Assembly: GCA_944412445.1 (NCBI GenBank) | Contig: CALYBJ010000001.1 | Location: forward strand, 48,513 to 112,512 | Length of the DNA stretch: 64,000 nucleotides | DNA from: an uncultured Clostridia bacterium | GTDB taxonomy: Bacteria; Bacillota; Clostridia; Oscillospirales; Acutalibacteraceae | Direction: 5' to 3' | In this document: positions 16,797 through 26,689 of the stretch, in pieces | Numbering within the stretch: position 1 is the first letter of the stretch | How the letters are laid out: each line of letters starts with the position of its first letter | The notes under the pieces: model-generated | Told to the model about the DNA's origin: nothing | Seen by the model: only the letters and a program-made list of their open reading frames with translations | Databases searched by the model: none | Made by a program: the position numbers and the translations under genes

Positions 16797-18291
16797 AAGT
16801 CGTTTGCAGCAGGAAAACGACGGCGAATTTGAAAAAAAGCTTTCGGAAGATATTTCATTTTTACCGCCCGATGACAGGACAATGTCAAAAATAACTCCCT
16901 TTAAAAAAGCTATGAATATGGTTCTTACAGGAATAGCTCTTAACTGTGTAGTATTAAATTTTTTATGCCTTAATTATATTCTGCCGTTTATCGGAATAGT
17001 ATTATCTGTTTTAGGCTTCAGAGCGCTTCGGAAAGAAAACAGATGGTTTTACACCTGCTTTATTCTGAATATTATAAAGCTTGTGCATTTTTCTGTTTAT
17101 ATTGCTTTAAATGCAACCATATTTTCCTGCTCTGATAAAGTATATTTAATAAGCGAAATAGTTAATTCAGCGGCGGCGTTTATTATAATTCCTCATGTCT
17201 TTTGCTTTTGGCAGGGGCTGAGAGCCGTTAATAAGAAAGCCGGAGCAAATTCAGGTACCGCTGCCGGAGCCGTGCTTACCCTATGGAGCGTAATTTTATA
17301 TGTGCTTCAAATAATAAGATATACAGGCTTAATAATTCCTGTTGTCATGCTTATAATTTTCGCGGCTGTTTTTATTAGCCTTTGCAAAATCTCTAAGAAC
17401 ATGAACGAAGATGGTTTTTCCCTGAAGCCGTCTGCCGTAAAAATTTCCGACGGAAAAATCATTTCGGCGGCAGTAAGCGTTCTTTTAGTGTTTATTTTTC
17501 TTGGGTACGCTTTCTTCGGCAGTTATCCCATGAAGTGGCAGGCTGTTAATGAAATGTCTTACGCCGATACGGACGAAATAAAAATTCAGCTGATTGAGTT
17601 AGGTTTTCCCGAAAATGTTTTAAACGATCTTACGGCGGAAGAAATCAAACAGTGCGCCGGAGCCTCAAAAATTGTTTCGGAATCCAACGACCATCCGGTA
17701 AACGACGGCAGAACTCATGTGACATATCAGGCAAATCAGGTTCTTACGGAAACTGTTTACGATTCAAATGAGCTTCGCATTACGAGCGTGGGAGTGCTTG
17801 TTCCCGGTGAAAGGGAAAAATGGATAATATTCCATCATTTTCAGTGGACGGAGGATCCCGGATTTTGCGGCACGGAGTCAATTCAGATTCTGCCTGCTTA
17901 TATAAAAGCTGACAGCGGAATGATTTCCGACAGAAAAATTTCCGGAAGAGTATTGTATGACAGTGACGGAAAAACCTTTGAATCGCCTTTTTATTCTCTT
18001 GAAGAAGAAACATATTCATACAGCAGCATAATTTACCGGAAATATTCCGAAACCGCTGTTTTCGGAACCTTTTCCATGACGGAAAAAGGAGAGAATTACA
18101 GAGGCTATGTATATTATACCGCTGAAAGCGGTGGCTTGTATAATTATTTTGACAGCCGTATAAATTATACTCATCAGAAAAGCATTTTTCAGTATCCCGT
18201 TATGACCGCTAAGAAAAACCGAATGACCTACGGCATAAATCATTCGGGAGTGTTTGTGACAGTCAATGACGCTTTGATGATTAATATTTAA
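16789..18291 (+). CDS. Membrane protein partner of sigma factor, candidate anti-sigma
   Basis: 500 aa, unrecognised. A ~35-residue cytoplasmic N-terminus is followed by a block of about six to seven hydrophobic helices (residues ~38-245, the last one ISAAVSVLLVFIFLGYAFF), then an outside domain of ~240 residues rich in beta-type sequence and Tyr. The N-terminal tail is short for a standard zinc anti-sigma domain and has no HxxxCxxC motif. Start at 16789 is nine bases after AGGAG; overlaps the sigma gene. By position it probably senses an envelope signal and controls the sigma factor; this is inferred only from gene order. Confidence 0.6.
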   Translation: MSESRLQQENDGEFEKKLSEDISFLPPDDRTMSKITPFKKAMNMVLTGIALNCVVLNFLCLNYILPFIGIVLSVLGFRALRKENRWFYTCFILNIIKLVHFSVYIALNATIFSCSDKVYLISEIVNSAAAFIIIPHVFCFWQGLRAVNKKAGANSGTAAGAVLTLWSVILYVLQIIRYTGLIIPVVMLIIFAAVFISLCKISKNMNEDGFSLKPSAVKISDGKIISAAVSVLLVFIFLGYAFFGSYPMKWQAVNEMSYADTDEIKIQLIELGFPENVLNDLTAEEIKQCAGASKIVSESNDHPVNDGRTHVTYQANQVLTETVYDSNELRITSVGVLVPGEREKWIIFHHFQWTEDPGFCGTESIQILPAYIKADSGMISDRKISGRVLYDSDGKTFESPFYSLEEETYSYSSIIYRKYSETAVFGTFSMTEKGENYRGYVYYTAESGGLYNYFDSRINYTHQKSIFQYPVMTAKKNRMTYGINHSGVFVTVNDALMINI

Positions 18292-18310
18292 TAAAAGCAA
18301 TCAGTAAAAA

Positions 18311-18336
18311 GGAGGTGCGGCAGAAGCCGCATCTCC
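18311..18336. terminator. Strong bidirectional terminator
   Basis: 11-bp stem GGAGGTGCGGC / GCCGCATCTCC with AGAA loop between convergent genes; A run before and TTGTCTTTT after. Confidence 0.85.
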
Positions 18337-18344
18337 CTTGTCTT

Positions 18345-19673
18345 TTATTGATGATTGTTCATTTGCCTTGCTATATTTATTAAATCTTCTCTGTTATTTT
18401 TAGAGGGGTCCTTTATTACGCAGTCAAGAAGATAGGAAAGTATTTCTCCTATTTCTCTGTCGGAAGCGTATTTTTTTATATCCTTTCCGTTTACCGCAAG
18501 CTGATTTAAGGTGTAAGGCTCGTCGCTGTTTATTATTTCGTCAAAGGTGTTGTAAGCGAAAATAAGCTTGTCGTTTATATCCCGAAAGCCTTCTGCCAGT
18601 GCCGATTTGTCGGCTTTTCTTATTTTCATAAGCCGCAGGAAATTTTCCTCTCCGAAATCACGGAGATATTCCTTTACCTGTGTTCTTGTTTCGGGAACCT
18701 CTTTATCGTGTATCGAAACAAGATAGGATACGGTGTTAATATAATTTTTGCTGAATTTTAAACGCCTTAATATATTTTCCGCAATAAGTCCGCCTACAGC
18801 GGCGTGATTTCTGAAGGTTGATTCCCCTTTTTCGTTAAGAGCGTGAGTAGCGGGCTTTCCCGTGTCGTGAAGAAGCATTGTAAGCCTTAATATGGGATCG
18901 TTTTCAATATTGGCAACGGTGTGGGCTGTGTGGGTCCAGATATCGTAGCCGTGTTTTTTGCCCAGCTGCTGAAAATTAAACTGCAAAGTAAGCTCAGGAA
19001 TAAAAACCCCTATAACGGAGCCGTATTTTGTCAGAACGTCAAATACATTATCGCCGCAGAGGAGCTTTGTAAGCTCGGTGTCGATTCTTTCGACAGCAAT
19101 ATTTGAAAGAAGATTTTTATTTTTAATAACAGACTCTTGTGTTTCTTTTTCAATTCCGAAGCCTAAAACAGAAGAAAATCTTATTGCTCTTAAAATACGA
19201 AGTGCGTCCTCGTTAAAGCGTTTGTCCGGATCGCCTACGCATCTTATGACTTTATTTTTAATGTCATCAATACCCCCGAAGCAGTCAATAATTCCCTCTT
19301 CTTCGTTATATGCCATGGCGTTGATTGTAAAATCTCTTCTTGCAAGGTCTTCCTTTAACGACGGAGTAAATTTTACGCTGTCCGGGTGTCTGTTGTCGGA
19401 ATAGCTTCCGTCAATCCTGAAGGTTGTTGTTTCAACAGGAGTTTCTCCGGAAATTATAAGCACCGTGCCGTGCTGTATTCCCGTGTCTACTGTTTTAAAG
19501 GACGCAAAAGCTTTTTTTATTTCGTCGGGCATGGCGTTTGTGGTAACATCCCAGTCAAGAGGTGTTCTGCCCATAACAGAGTCTCTTACGCAGCCTCCTA
19601 CCACATACGCCTGAAAGCCGTTTTTCTTTAAAATATTTAGAACCTGCTGAACATCTTTTGGTATTTTAATCAT
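18345..19673 (-). CDS. cca: CCA tRNA nucleotidyltransferase with HD domain
   Basis: 442 aa. Adds or repairs the 3' CCA end of tRNAs. Nucleotidyltransferase motifs: VVGGCVRDSVMGRTPLDWDVTT (GG and DxD), RRDFTINAMAYN, and the RCVGDPDKRFNEDALRILRAIRF helix. C-terminal HD hydrolase-like motif LLHDTGKP with later SIHDKE. ATG follows GGAG in the cca-nrdR divergent gap. Length normal for the HD-containing class II enzymes. Confidence 0.94.
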   Translation of the reverse strand: MIKIPKDVQQVLNILKKNGFQAYVVGGCVRDSVMGRTPLDWDVTTNAMPDEIKKAFASFKTVDTGIQHGTVLIISGETPVETTTFRIDGSYSDNRHPDSVKFTPSLKEDLARRDFTINAMAYNEEEGIIDCFGGIDDIKNKVIRCVGDPDKRFNEDALRILRAIRFSSVLGFGIEKETQESVIKNKNLLSNIAVERIDTELTKLLCGDNVFDVLTKYGSVIGVFIPELTLQFNFQQLGKKHGYDIWTHTAHTVANIENDPILRLTMLLHDTGKPATHALNEKGESTFRNHAAVGGLIAENILRRLKFSKNYINTVSYLVSIHDKEVPETRTQVKEYLRDFGEENFLRLMKIRKADKSALAEGFRDINDKLIFAYNTFDEIINSDEPYTLNQLAVNGKDIKKYASDREIGEILSYLLDCVIKDPSKNNREDLINIARQMNNHQ

Positions 19674-19702
19674 ATCTGTTCTCCTTATAAGCGCTGTTGC
19701 TA

Positions 19703-19731
19703 TTGAAAATTTAATATATGTATGATAAAAT
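19703..19731 (+). promoter_or_regulatory. Promoter for nrdR
   Basis: TTGAAA (19703-19708) and TAAAAT (19726-19731), spacer 17, 28 bases before the nrdR start. Confidence 0.65.
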
Positions 19732-19758
19732 ATTTTTATAAAATTATGAGGTGATTAT

Positions 19759-20223
19759 ATGCGTTGTCCCTATTGCGGTTATGAAGAAAGCAAGGTTATA
19801 GATTCAAGGCCTACGGAAGAAGGCGAAAAAATCCGCAGAAGGCGTGAATGCTTAAAATGTCAGAAAAGATTTACCACCTATGAAACTATCGAAACTCTTC
19901 CCATTGTTGTTGTAAAAAAGGACAAGTCAAGGCAGGTTTTTGATAAAAACAAGCTTATGGGCGGAATGCTCAGAGCCTGTGAAAAAAGACCCGTGCCTCT
20001 TGAGGTTATCGAAGCCGCAGTAAACGATATTGAAGCCGCTTTGCAGAACTCCGTAGACAGAGAGGTGACATCCATTAAAATCGGGGAGCTTGCAATGGAT
20101 AAGCTTAAAGAGATTGACGAGGTTGCCTATGTAAGGTTCGCCTCCGTTTACAGACAATTCAGAGATGTTAATTCCTTTATGGACGAGCTTGCAAGGCTTC
20201 TTGGAAATAAGTCGGAAAAATAA
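19759..20223 (+). CDS. nrdR: Transcriptional repressor NrdR of ribonucleotide reductase genes
   Basis: 154 aa, full length. Zinc ribbon at the N-terminus ([18 protein letters not shown] ... [12 protein letters not shown]) followed by an ATP-cone ([16 protein letters not shown]...). NrdR senses ATP/dATP and binds paired 16-bp NrdR boxes in front of nrd operons. A tandem box pair is visible upstream of nrdD at 60451-60497, so this protein very likely controls that gene. GAGGTGATT precedes ATG. Confidence 0.96.
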   Translation: MRCPYCGYEESKVIDSRPTEEGEKIRRRRECLKCQKRFTTYETIETLPIVVVKKDKSRQVFDKNKLMGGMLRACEKRPVPLEVIEAAVNDIEAALQNSVDREVTSIKIGELAMDKLKEIDEVAYVRFASVYRQFRDVNSFMDELARLLGNKSEK

Positions 20224-20243
20224 ATGTAATTATTAAAATTAAA

Positions 20244-21287
20244 TTACTGCTGATTTGTTACGGGCAATCGCACAATGAAAGTTGTGCCTTTGCCCTTTTG
20301 GCTTTTTGCGGAGATTTTTCCTCCGCAGAGTATTACAACACGCCTGGCAAGGGCAAGCCCGAGACCGTTGCCGGAGGATTTATGGGATGAATCACCCTGA
20401 TAAAATTTATCGAAAATATGCTTTTGGGTTTTGTCGTCCATGCCTATGCCGTTGTCGGAAACTATAACCGATACCGAATTTAAGTCCTGATAGCATTTTA
20501 CCGCAATGGTGCCGCCATCGGGAGTAAATTTAACTGCGTTGCCCAGAATATTAAGCCAGATGTGGGACATCATCTCTTCATTTGAATAGTAAAGTATTTC
20601 CTTTAAATCAAGATTAAGATTTATATTTTTTTTTGACCACTGCTTCTCAAGAAGGAGTATACATTTTCTTATTTGCTCGTCAAGATAAAATTTCGTTTTG
20701 TCGGTGACAATCTGCTGGTTTTCAAATTTTGTCAGAAGCAGTATGTTTGAGGACATTGAGGCAAGCCTGTCCGATTCGTTTACGATAATGTCAATATATT
20801 CTTTTTTCTGTTCTTCGCTTATATTATCCTTCTGAAGCTGTTTCGCAAAGCCCTTTATTGATACAATGGGAGTTTTGAACTCATGGGAGAAATTGTTTAT
20901 AAAATCGTTTCGGAACATTTCCGTGCTTCCCAGCTCTTCCGCCATGTTGTTTACGCTGTTTATAAGCTCGGTAATTTCAAAAACGTTGTTTTTGTTTGTC
21001 ATCCTTACGGAAAAATCTCCTTTTGCAATTTTTCCTACCGATTCAATAAGCGTGTCAACGGGTTTCAGGAAAAAGCGGCTTACAAACAGGGAAATACCGG
21101 TGCCTATAACCGTGCTTGCCACAAAAGCCACGGAAATCAGCGTCAAAGGCGCCGCTGTTAAAAAAAGGTCACGGTATATTATTCTTACAAGAAGAAGCGC
21201 CAGAATTGACATAACTCCCGAGCCGATAAGAATCAGGAAAATGAGAACTGATACTGCGATATGAAGTGTGATTTGACGTTTGTTCAT
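20244..21287 (-). CDS. Two-component sensor histidine kinase
   Basis: 347 aa. Two membrane helices near residues 10-35 and 45-70 with a short outside loop, HAMP domain, HisKA with FSHEFKTP, and HATPase with NILGNAVKFT (N box), DNGIG (G1) and GNGLGLALA (G2). Situated 14 bases after the response regulator gene and certainly its partner. The sensor loop is tiny, so the signal may be within the membrane (envelope stress or antimicrobial peptide type). Confidence 0.93.
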   Translation of the reverse strand: MNKRQITLHIAVSVLIFLILIGSGVMSILALLLVRIIYRDLFLTAAPLTLISVAFVASTVIGTGISLFVSRFFLKPVDTLIESVGKIAKGDFSVRMTNKNNVFEITELINSVNNMAEELGSTEMFRNDFINNFSHEFKTPIVSIKGFAKQLQKDNISEEQKKEYIDIIVNESDRLASMSSNILLLTKFENQQIVTDKTKFYLDEQIRKCILLLEKQWSKKNINLNLDLKEILYYSNEEMMSHIWLNILGNAVKFTPDGGTIAVKCYQDLNSVSVIVSDNGIGMDDKTQKHIFDKFYQGDSSHKSSGNGLGLALARRVVILCGGKISAKSQKGKGTTFIVRLPVTNQQ

Positions 21288-21301
21288 AATAAGCCTCCGA
21301 A

Positions 21302-21970
21302 TCAGTATACAGCCTTGTAGCCCAAGCCTCTTATTGTTAAAATGGAAAAATCCTTGTTGTTTTTAAATTTTTCACGGAGTCTGTTGATATGTACGTCAAC
21401 CGTTCTTTCGTCCGTGTTGCTTTCCATGTCCCAGATTTCATCCATAAGCTGACGCCTTGTAAAAATTTTATCTTTATATGATAAAAGCATAAACAGCAGC
21501 ATAAATTCCTTTTGAGGAAGCTCCGAAGTGCCTTCGGGAGTAGTTACCGTCATGGAATCGTAGTCCAAAACGGTTGAGCCGATTGTTATTTTGTGCTCAA
21601 CGGCGATTTTTGAACGCCTTAAAAGGGCTGCGATTCTGAGAAGCATTTCTTCATCGTCAACGGGCTTTACCATATAGTCGTCCGTGCCGGAAAGAAAACC
21701 TTTTTTCTTGTCAATATGGGATTCTCTTGCGGTTACCATAAGTATAGGTATTTCCCAGCCGCATTCTCTAAGCGTTTTTGTAAACTCGAAACCGTCCATA
21801 CGGGGCATCATAACATCTAATATTATAAGGTCAACATGGGTTTTATCGAGAATTTCCAGTCCTTCAACTCCGTCCGAAGCGCATACTGTGTCATATCCGT
21901 GCTGTCTCAGAACAGCTTCCGTAAGCTTTCTTGTGTTTTCATCGTCTTCAACAATCATTATTCTGAACAT
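21302..21970 (-). CDS. OmpR/PhoB-family response regulator
   Basis: 222 aa. Receiver domain with acidic pocket EDDE, phospho-acceptor Asp in LIILDVMMPRMDG, conserved Thr (VTARE) and Lys (MVKPVDD). C-terminal winged helix: PQKEFMLLFMLLSYKDKIFTRRQLMDEIW and VDVHINRLREKF...IRGLGYKAVY. First gene of the regulator-kinase pair; target genes unknown. Confidence 0.95.
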   Translation of the reverse strand: MFRIMIVEDDENTRKLTEAVLRQHGYDTVCASDGVEGLEILDKTHVDLIILDVMMPRMDGFEFTKTLRECGWEIPILMVTARESHIDKKKGFLSGTDDYMVKPVDDEEMLLRIAALLRRSKIAVEHKITIGSTVLDYDSMTVTTPEGTSELPQKEFMLLFMLLSYKDKIFTRRQLMDEIWDMESNTDERTVDVHINRLREKFKNNKDFSILTIRGLGYKAVY

Positions 21971-22050
21971 CTAATCACCGCTTACATTTATTTAATTAAT
22001 TATACAACAAATCATACTGCTCTACAATATTGAAATATAAATATAAAAAG

Positions 22051-22079
22051 AAAAAGTACGGAAATTTTTGTTTCCGTAC
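22051..22079 (-). terminator. Terminator after iron alcohol dehydrogenase
   Basis: GTACGGAAA / TTTCCGTAC stem, T run on the minus strand. Confidence 0.75.
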
Positions 22080-22096
22080 CTGCTTTTCTGTAAAAC

Positions 22097-23308
22097 TTAA
22101 GCCATAAGCTCTCTGATGATTTTTACGCAGTCTTCTTTATACATGATTTTGGGAACGGGATAAAGAGGATTGCCTTCTTTTAACGCTCTGTCAGCGATTA
22201 AGGAAATATCTCCTTCCTTTATCTGCTGGAACTTGTCGGGAATATTCATGTCCTTGTTCATGCGGCGGATTTCGGCAATAAACAGCTTTGCCTTTTCCTC
22301 GTCGGATTTTCCTGCGCAGTCAAGTCCCGCAGCGTCCGCAAGCTCGGCCAGTCTCTTGTATGCGGTTTCTCCGAAGAAGTCCAGAACATAGGGAAGAATT
22401 ACGGCGTTTGCAAGACCGTGAGGTATTCCGTACATTCCGCCTAAGTTATGAGCTATCGCGTGGACATAGCCTACATAAGCTCTTGTAAAGGCAACACCTG
22501 CATAGTAGGAAGCCAAAAGCATATTTTCTCTGGCTGTAATGTCCTTGCCGTCTTTATACGCCTTTTCAAGATTTTCAAAAATCATCTTTGTGGCAATACG
22601 GGCTTTTTCTTCAGTGTCGGGGGTGTTGCTTTGTCCTATGTACGCTTCAACGGCATGAGTAAGGGCGTCCATGCCTGTGGTGGAAGTAATGTGCGGAGGA
22701 AGTCCTATTGTAAGATCAGGGTCAAGAACAGCGTATTTGGGACGGAGCTTGGGGTCGTTAATAGCGTTTTTCTCATGTGTTTCGGGATTTGAAACAACAG
22801 CGGCTATTGTGGTTTCGGAGCCTGTTCCGGCAGTTGTGGGAATGGCGAAAAGCATGGGAATGCTTTTCATAACCTTAAGCTGACCTCTGAGCTGAGGAAT
22901 CTGCTTGTCAGGTCTTGCAATTCTTGCGCCGCAGGCCTTGGCGCAGTCCATTGAGGAACCGCCGCCGAAAGCTATAATCGCCTGACAGCCGTTGCCCAGA
23001 TATAACGCTCTTGCCTCTTCAATATTGTTGATGGTGGGATTGGGCTGAACGCCGTCGTAAACAACATAAGCGATTTCGTTGTTTTTAAGCTCCTCGAACA
23101 TTCCGTCAAGAAGATGAAGTCCCATAAGGCCTTTATCCGTAACAACAAGAACATTGTTGTATCCTAATTCTTTAATGGTTTTGGGCAGCTCTTTTACTGC
23201 TCCCGAACCTTTTATAAGCTTAGGCTCCGACCAGTCGAGAACCAAAGCTGCGGTTCTCATTATTCCCTGATAAGCTCTGCAGTATAATTCATAAGCTTTT
23301 TTATTCAT
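22097..23308 (-). CDS. Iron-containing alcohol dehydrogenase
   Basis: 403 aa, type III Fe-dependent ADH: aldehyde or ketone reduction with NAD(P)H. NAD site FGGGSSMDCAKA; substrate and metal region IPTTAGTGSETT; metal ligands from Asp and His residues in MDALTHAVEAY, HAIAHNLGGMYGIPHGLANA. Strong GAAGGAGGT before ATG. A ~30-residue N-terminal extension precedes the fold. Probably fermentative. The GtrA-like gene starts its own transcript just downstream of the divergent region. Confidence 0.93.
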   Translation of the reverse strand: MNKKAYELYCRAYQGIMRTAALVLDWSEPKLIKGSGAVKELPKTIKELGYNNVLVVTDKGLMGLHLLDGMFEELKNNEIAYVVYDGVQPNPTINNIEEARALYLGNGCQAIIAFGGGSSMDCAKACGARIARPDKQIPQLRGQLKVMKSIPMLFAIPTTAGTGSETTIAAVVSNPETHEKNAINDPKLRPKYAVLDPDLTIGLPPHITSTTGMDALTHAVEAYIGQSNTPDTEEKARIATKMIFENLEKAYKDGKDITARENMLLASYYAGVAFTRAYVGYVHAIAHNLGGMYGIPHGLANAVILPYVLDFFGETAYKRLAELADAAGLDCAGKSDEEKAKLFIAEIRRMNKDMNIPDKFQQIKEGDISLIADRALKEGNPLYPVPKIMYKEDCVKIIRELMA

Positions 23309-23348
23309 GGAATAACCTCCTTCATAAAGTTAGTTTGTTTTAGTAATA

Positions 23349-23942
23349 TTATTTTTTATTGACAGCTTCTTCTTTAACTGCCGTTTCGGGAGCGTCTTCC
23401 TTTTTCTTGTGGAAGAGAAGCTTGTCAACGGGGAAGTAAAGGAAGAACTGAAGAGCGGAGCAAATTGCAGTCGCGATATTTCTTGAAAGCGCGTCGCCCC
23501 AGCCCCATGACTGAGCGAACAGCGTATTGAGAGTGGGAGAAAGCCATGCGCTGAAGCAGATAAGAGCTATAGTGAAAACTATGTAAATGGGAAGAGTAAC
23601 AGCAACATTAGCGCTTGAGTTAAAGGTTTTTTCCTTGTTTACAAAGAAAGCTACGATCTGAGCCGCAATATTTGCAACGTTGAAAGCGATAAAGTATCCC
23701 AAACCGCCGGAAACAACCTCGCCGAGCTCGTTATGAGTTACGGGATATGAGAATACGAACCAGTCGAAGCCGGTAGCGTAAAGCTCTTTAATCTGAGGAA
23801 TAAGAGGAATAAGGTTTACAAGTCCGAACTGAACGATGCAGGCAAGAAGGCTTACAACGATGAATTTTACAAACTGCCAGAGAGTAGTAAAGCCGGAGCC
23901 TTTATTTTCCGCCATCGAGTCAATGTCTTTAAGTTTTGCCAA
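23349..23942 (-). CDS. GtrA-like membrane protein
   Basis: 197 aa with four hydrophobic helices. GtrA-type signatures: KFIVVSLLACIVQFGLVNLI, GYFIAFNVANIAAQIVAFFVNKEKTF and SALQFFLYFPVDKLLF. GtrA proteins are thought to flip or anchor undecaprenyl-linked sugars. Start taken as TTG at 23942, nine bases after GGAGTGAT; the upstream frame to 24011 is a hydrophobic artefact with no ribosome site. The C-terminal tail is charged. It lies just upstream of the ADH gene on the same strand, without an obvious functional link. Confidence 0.8.
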   Translation of the reverse strand: MAKLKDIDSMAENKGSGFTTLWQFVKFIVVSLLACIVQFGLVNLIPLIPQIKELYATGFDWFVFSYPVTHNELGEVVSGGLGYFIAFNVANIAAQIVAFFVNKEKTFNSSANVAVTLPIYIVFTIALICFSAWLSPTLNTLFAQSWGWGDALSRNIATAICSALQFFLYFPVDKLLFHKKKEDAPETAVKEEAVNKK

Positions 23943-24144
23943 GATAATCACTCCAAAAAAATAATTTAAAAATAGCATGAATATTATACAGGAAATATGC
24001 AGTAATTGCAATAAATTTAAATAAAAAATATATTATAAATTTGTAAAAAATAAAAGCAATAAAAATTTATTTTAATAAAAACGGTTATATTAAATGAAAT
24101 AATATGCAAAACAGCATTGTTTGTAAAATAATTTTAAAAAGTTA

Positions 24145-24173
24145 TTGAAAAAAATTTTTTTGTGTTATATACT
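24145..24173 (+). promoter_or_regulatory. Promoter for GH51 gene
   Basis: TTGAAA (24145-24150), TATACT (24168-24173), spacer 17. This overlaps an apparent upstream start codon and rules it out. Confidence 0.75.
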
Positions 24174-24198
24174 TAAAAAAAATTTCGGAGATGATAAA

Positions 24199-25677
24199 GT
24201 GGAGAAATACCTTATAAACCCCAATCAGAAAATTTCTAAAATCAGCAAGGATATTTACGGACATTTTTCCGAGCATTTGGGAAGATGTATATATGAAGGA
24301 CTGTATGTAGGGGAGGATTCACCTATTCCCAACGTTAACGGCATGAGATGCGACAGCGTAAACGCACTTAAGGAAATGGGCATACCGGTTCTTCGCTGGC
24401 CGGGCGGATGCTTTGCCGACGAGTATCACTGGAAGGACGGCATCGGTTCCAAGGAAACAAGAAAAAAGATGATAAACACTCACTGGGGCGGAGTAGTAGA
24501 GGACAACAGCTTCGGAACCCACGAGTTTTTCGAGCTTTGCAGACAGCTTGGCTGTGATGTTTATATAAACGGAAACCTGGGAAGCGGAACAGTTCAGGAA
24601 ATGAGCGAATGGGTTGAATATATGATGTTCGACGGCCTTTCACCTATGGCGGAGCTTCGCAAGAAGAACGGCAGAGAGGAACCCTGGACAATCAATTATT
24701 TCGGCGTAGGCAACGAGAACTGGGGCTGCGGCGGAAATATGCAGCCGGAGTTTTACGGAAACGAGTTTAATAAATACAACACCTTTGTAAGGGATTACAG
24801 CGGAAAGCCTCACATATACAGAGTTGCAAGCGGTCCCAACGCAGATGATTACAACTGGACTGAAGGCGTAATGAAGGTCGCCAGAAGACACATGAACGGT
24901 CTTGCACTTCACTACTATACAACGGCGGGAGACTGGGATCATAAAGGCAAGGCCACGGGCTTTGACGAGAAGGAATATTATCAGACTGTAACAAAGGCGT
25001 ATAAGATTGAAGAGTTAATAAACAGACATCTTGAAATCATGAACCGTTACGACCCTGAAAAGAGAGTTGACCTTATAGTTGACGAATGGGGCACATGGTT
25101 TGATGTTGAAGAGGGAACAAATCCCGGATTCCTTTATCAGCAGAACACAATGCGCGACGCTATGGTGGCAGGTCTTACCCTGAATGTTTTCAACAAGCAC
25201 TCCGACAGAATCAGAATGGCGAATATCGCACAGACGGTAAATGTTCTTCAGGCAGTAATACTTACCGACGGCGAGGAAATGCTTTTAACGCCTACATATC
25301 ATGTATTCAAAATGTATAAGGATCACCAGAAGAATACGCTTCTGGGAAGCTATATTACATCGGATAAGATTGAGTGTGACAAGCTTTCAATGCCCAAGCT
25401 TATTGAAAGCGCTTCGGAAGATGAAAACGGAGTGATTTATTCAACAATCGTAAATGCAGACCTCCACGAGGAAAAGGAAGTCAAATGTCAGGTTGCGGAT
25501 ACTCTTGTTGCTTCGGTAACAGCCGAAATTCTTACCGGAAACGCCGGGGACCACAATACCTTTGAAAATAAGGAAGCTGTTAAAACACAGGAATTTACTG
25601 CATTTACAAAAACACAGGACGGCTTTGTTGCAAAAATTCCTCCCTGCAGCGTAGTAAAATTCGTTATAAAAAAATAA
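24199..25677 (+). CDS. Alpha-L-arabinofuranosidase, GH51
   Basis: 492 aa, cytosolic (no signal peptide). GH51 features: [18 protein letters not shown] near the N-terminus, [25 protein letters not shown] with the catalytic acid Glu, and [12 protein letters not shown] with the nucleophile Glu. Removes arabinose from arabinoxylan or arabinan fragments after import. Starts at GTG 24199, eight bases after CGGAG and ~20 bases after the predicted transcription start. It may work with the GPH symporter at 13.3 kb, but is not linked to it. Confidence 0.93.
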   Translation: MEKYLINPNQKISKISKDIYGHFSEHLGRCIYEGLYVGEDSPIPNVNGMRCDSVNALKEMGIPVLRWPGGCFADEYHWKDGIGSKETRKKMINTHWGGVVEDNSFGTHEFFELCRQLGCDVYINGNLGSGTVQEMSEWVEYMMFDGLSPMAELRKKNGREEPWTINYFGVGNENWGCGGNMQPEFYGNEFNKYNTFVRDYSGKPHIYRVASGPNADDYNWTEGVMKVARRHMNGLALHYYTTAGDWDHKGKATGFDEKEYYQTVTKAYKIEELINRHLEIMNRYDPEKRVDLIVDEWGTWFDVEEGTNPGFLYQQNTMRDAMVAGLTLNVFNKHSDRIRMANIAQTVNVLQAVILTDGEEMLLTPTYHVFKMYKDHQKNTLLGSYITSDKIECDKLSMPKLIESASEDENGVIYSTIVNADLHEEKEVKCQVADTLVASVTAEILTGNAGDHNTFENKEAVKTQEFTAFTKTQDGFVAKIPPCSVVKFVIKK

Positions 25678-25683
25678 TAAGCC

Positions 25684-25941
25684 ATGGAGCTTAGAGAATG
25701 TAAAAGATGTCTTCTTCTGTCAAGCGGGCAGGAAGACAACTACAAAATGGTAAAAAAGTATATAGAGAAAATCAAACCGGATGAAAAAACAGAGCCGGAG
25801 CTTTATGAAAAAAGGCTTGAGGAATGTAAGAGCTGCGACTGTCTGATAAGCGGCGTATGTATAAAATGCGGCTGCTATGTTGAGTTCAGAGCGGCATTCA
25901 AAAAAAACAAATGTCCTAACGTAAAGAACCGCAGATGGTAG
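25684..25941 (+). CDS. Small Cys-rich DUF6171-type protein
   Basis: 85 aa. Two Cys pairs at the start (CKRCLL) and a cluster CKSCDCLISGVCIKCGCYVEFRAA with KCPN at the end, matching the short DUF6171 proteins of Clostridia. Probably binds zinc or a cluster; function unknown. Six bases after the GH51 stop, so co-transcribed. Confidence 0.75.
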   Translation: MELRECKRCLLLSSGQEDNYKMVKKYIEKIKPDEKTEPELYEKRLEECKSCDCLISGVCIKCGCYVEFRAAFKKNKCPNVKNRRW

Positions 25942-25954
25942 ATTTTCAATAAAA

Positions 25955-25987
25955 AAGATGTATCACGGATAAGCTGTGATACATCTT
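25955..25987. terminator. Bidirectional terminator
   Basis: AAGATGTATCAC / GTGATACATCTT stem (12 bp) between convergent genes, followed by AATTTTTTT on the plus strand. Confidence 0.85.
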
Positions 25988-26006
25988 AATTTTTTTATCT
26001 GTTTTT

Positions 26007-26564
26007 TTAAATAAGTGCGAAAGGCTGTGAAGAAGAGAACTCCGCGTCAAGTCCCAAATTATTTATATCGCCGTTTTCAAGAGAATAATAAACCTCATAG
26101 TCACCCATATTTTCAATTATTGTCTTGTAAAGGCTGTTAAGCATAAAGGTTCTCATCTCTTTTGAGTCGCTGAAACTGAAATTGGGATTGTCTCCGTTGT
26201 CGGGATTGCCGGTATAAAAAGAGGATTCCTCAAGCCATGTTATTGAAATTTTTTTGTTTTCTTCGTCGGTTTCGGAGGATATACGGAATTTTAATCCAGT
26301 CCAGCCGGAAAAGCCTGCTGCAATTCTTTCAGGGGTATAATCTCCGCCCATAAAGCTGAAAACCGTTGTTTTGTCCTCACTGCCGTCAGATGAAACAGCG
26401 TAAAGCAGACCTTCCTTTTTTTCATTGCTGCCTGCGGAGCCGTTTTCGGCTGCGTCGCTTTCAGCGGAAGCAGGCTCTGTTGTGGTATCATCGGCAGCCT
26501 TTTGGCATGAGCAGAATATAAAAATAAAGCAAAAAGCCAAAAGCAGCGATATAAATTTTTTCAT
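26007..26564 (-). CDS. Predicted lipoprotein, unknown function
   Basis: 185 aa. Lipoprotein signal MKKFISLLLAFCFIFIFCSC with Cys at ~20, then an Asp/Glu/Ser-rich linker (DDTTTEPASAESDAAE) and a ~140-residue domain with alternating beta strands (FSFMGGDYTPERIAAGFSGWTGLKF). No family recognised. ATG at 26564 chosen over TTG at 26576. Own transcription unit. Confidence 0.7.
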   Translation of the reverse strand: MKKFISLLLAFCFIFIFCSCQKAADDTTTEPASAESDAAENGSAGSNEKKEGLLYAVSSDGSEDKTTVFSFMGGDYTPERIAAGFSGWTGLKFRISSETDEENKKISITWLEESSFYTGNPDNGDNPNFSFSDSKEMRTFMLNSLYKTIIENMGDYEVYYSLENGDINNLGLDAEFSSSQPFALI

Positions 26565-26689
26565 GTTATTACACAACCTTTTTAATTATGATTGTATATT
26601 ATATCATAATTAAATCAAAAGAAAATACTTTCAGACAAAATTTTTATGTTTTGCTGTAAGAAAATACTTTCGGAAAAGTTTTAAACGCT

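Noticed and set aside
24145..24198. Longer N-terminus for the GH51 protein
   Set aside because: The upstream start codon overlaps the -35 box of the promoter and the real GTG has a good ribosome site.
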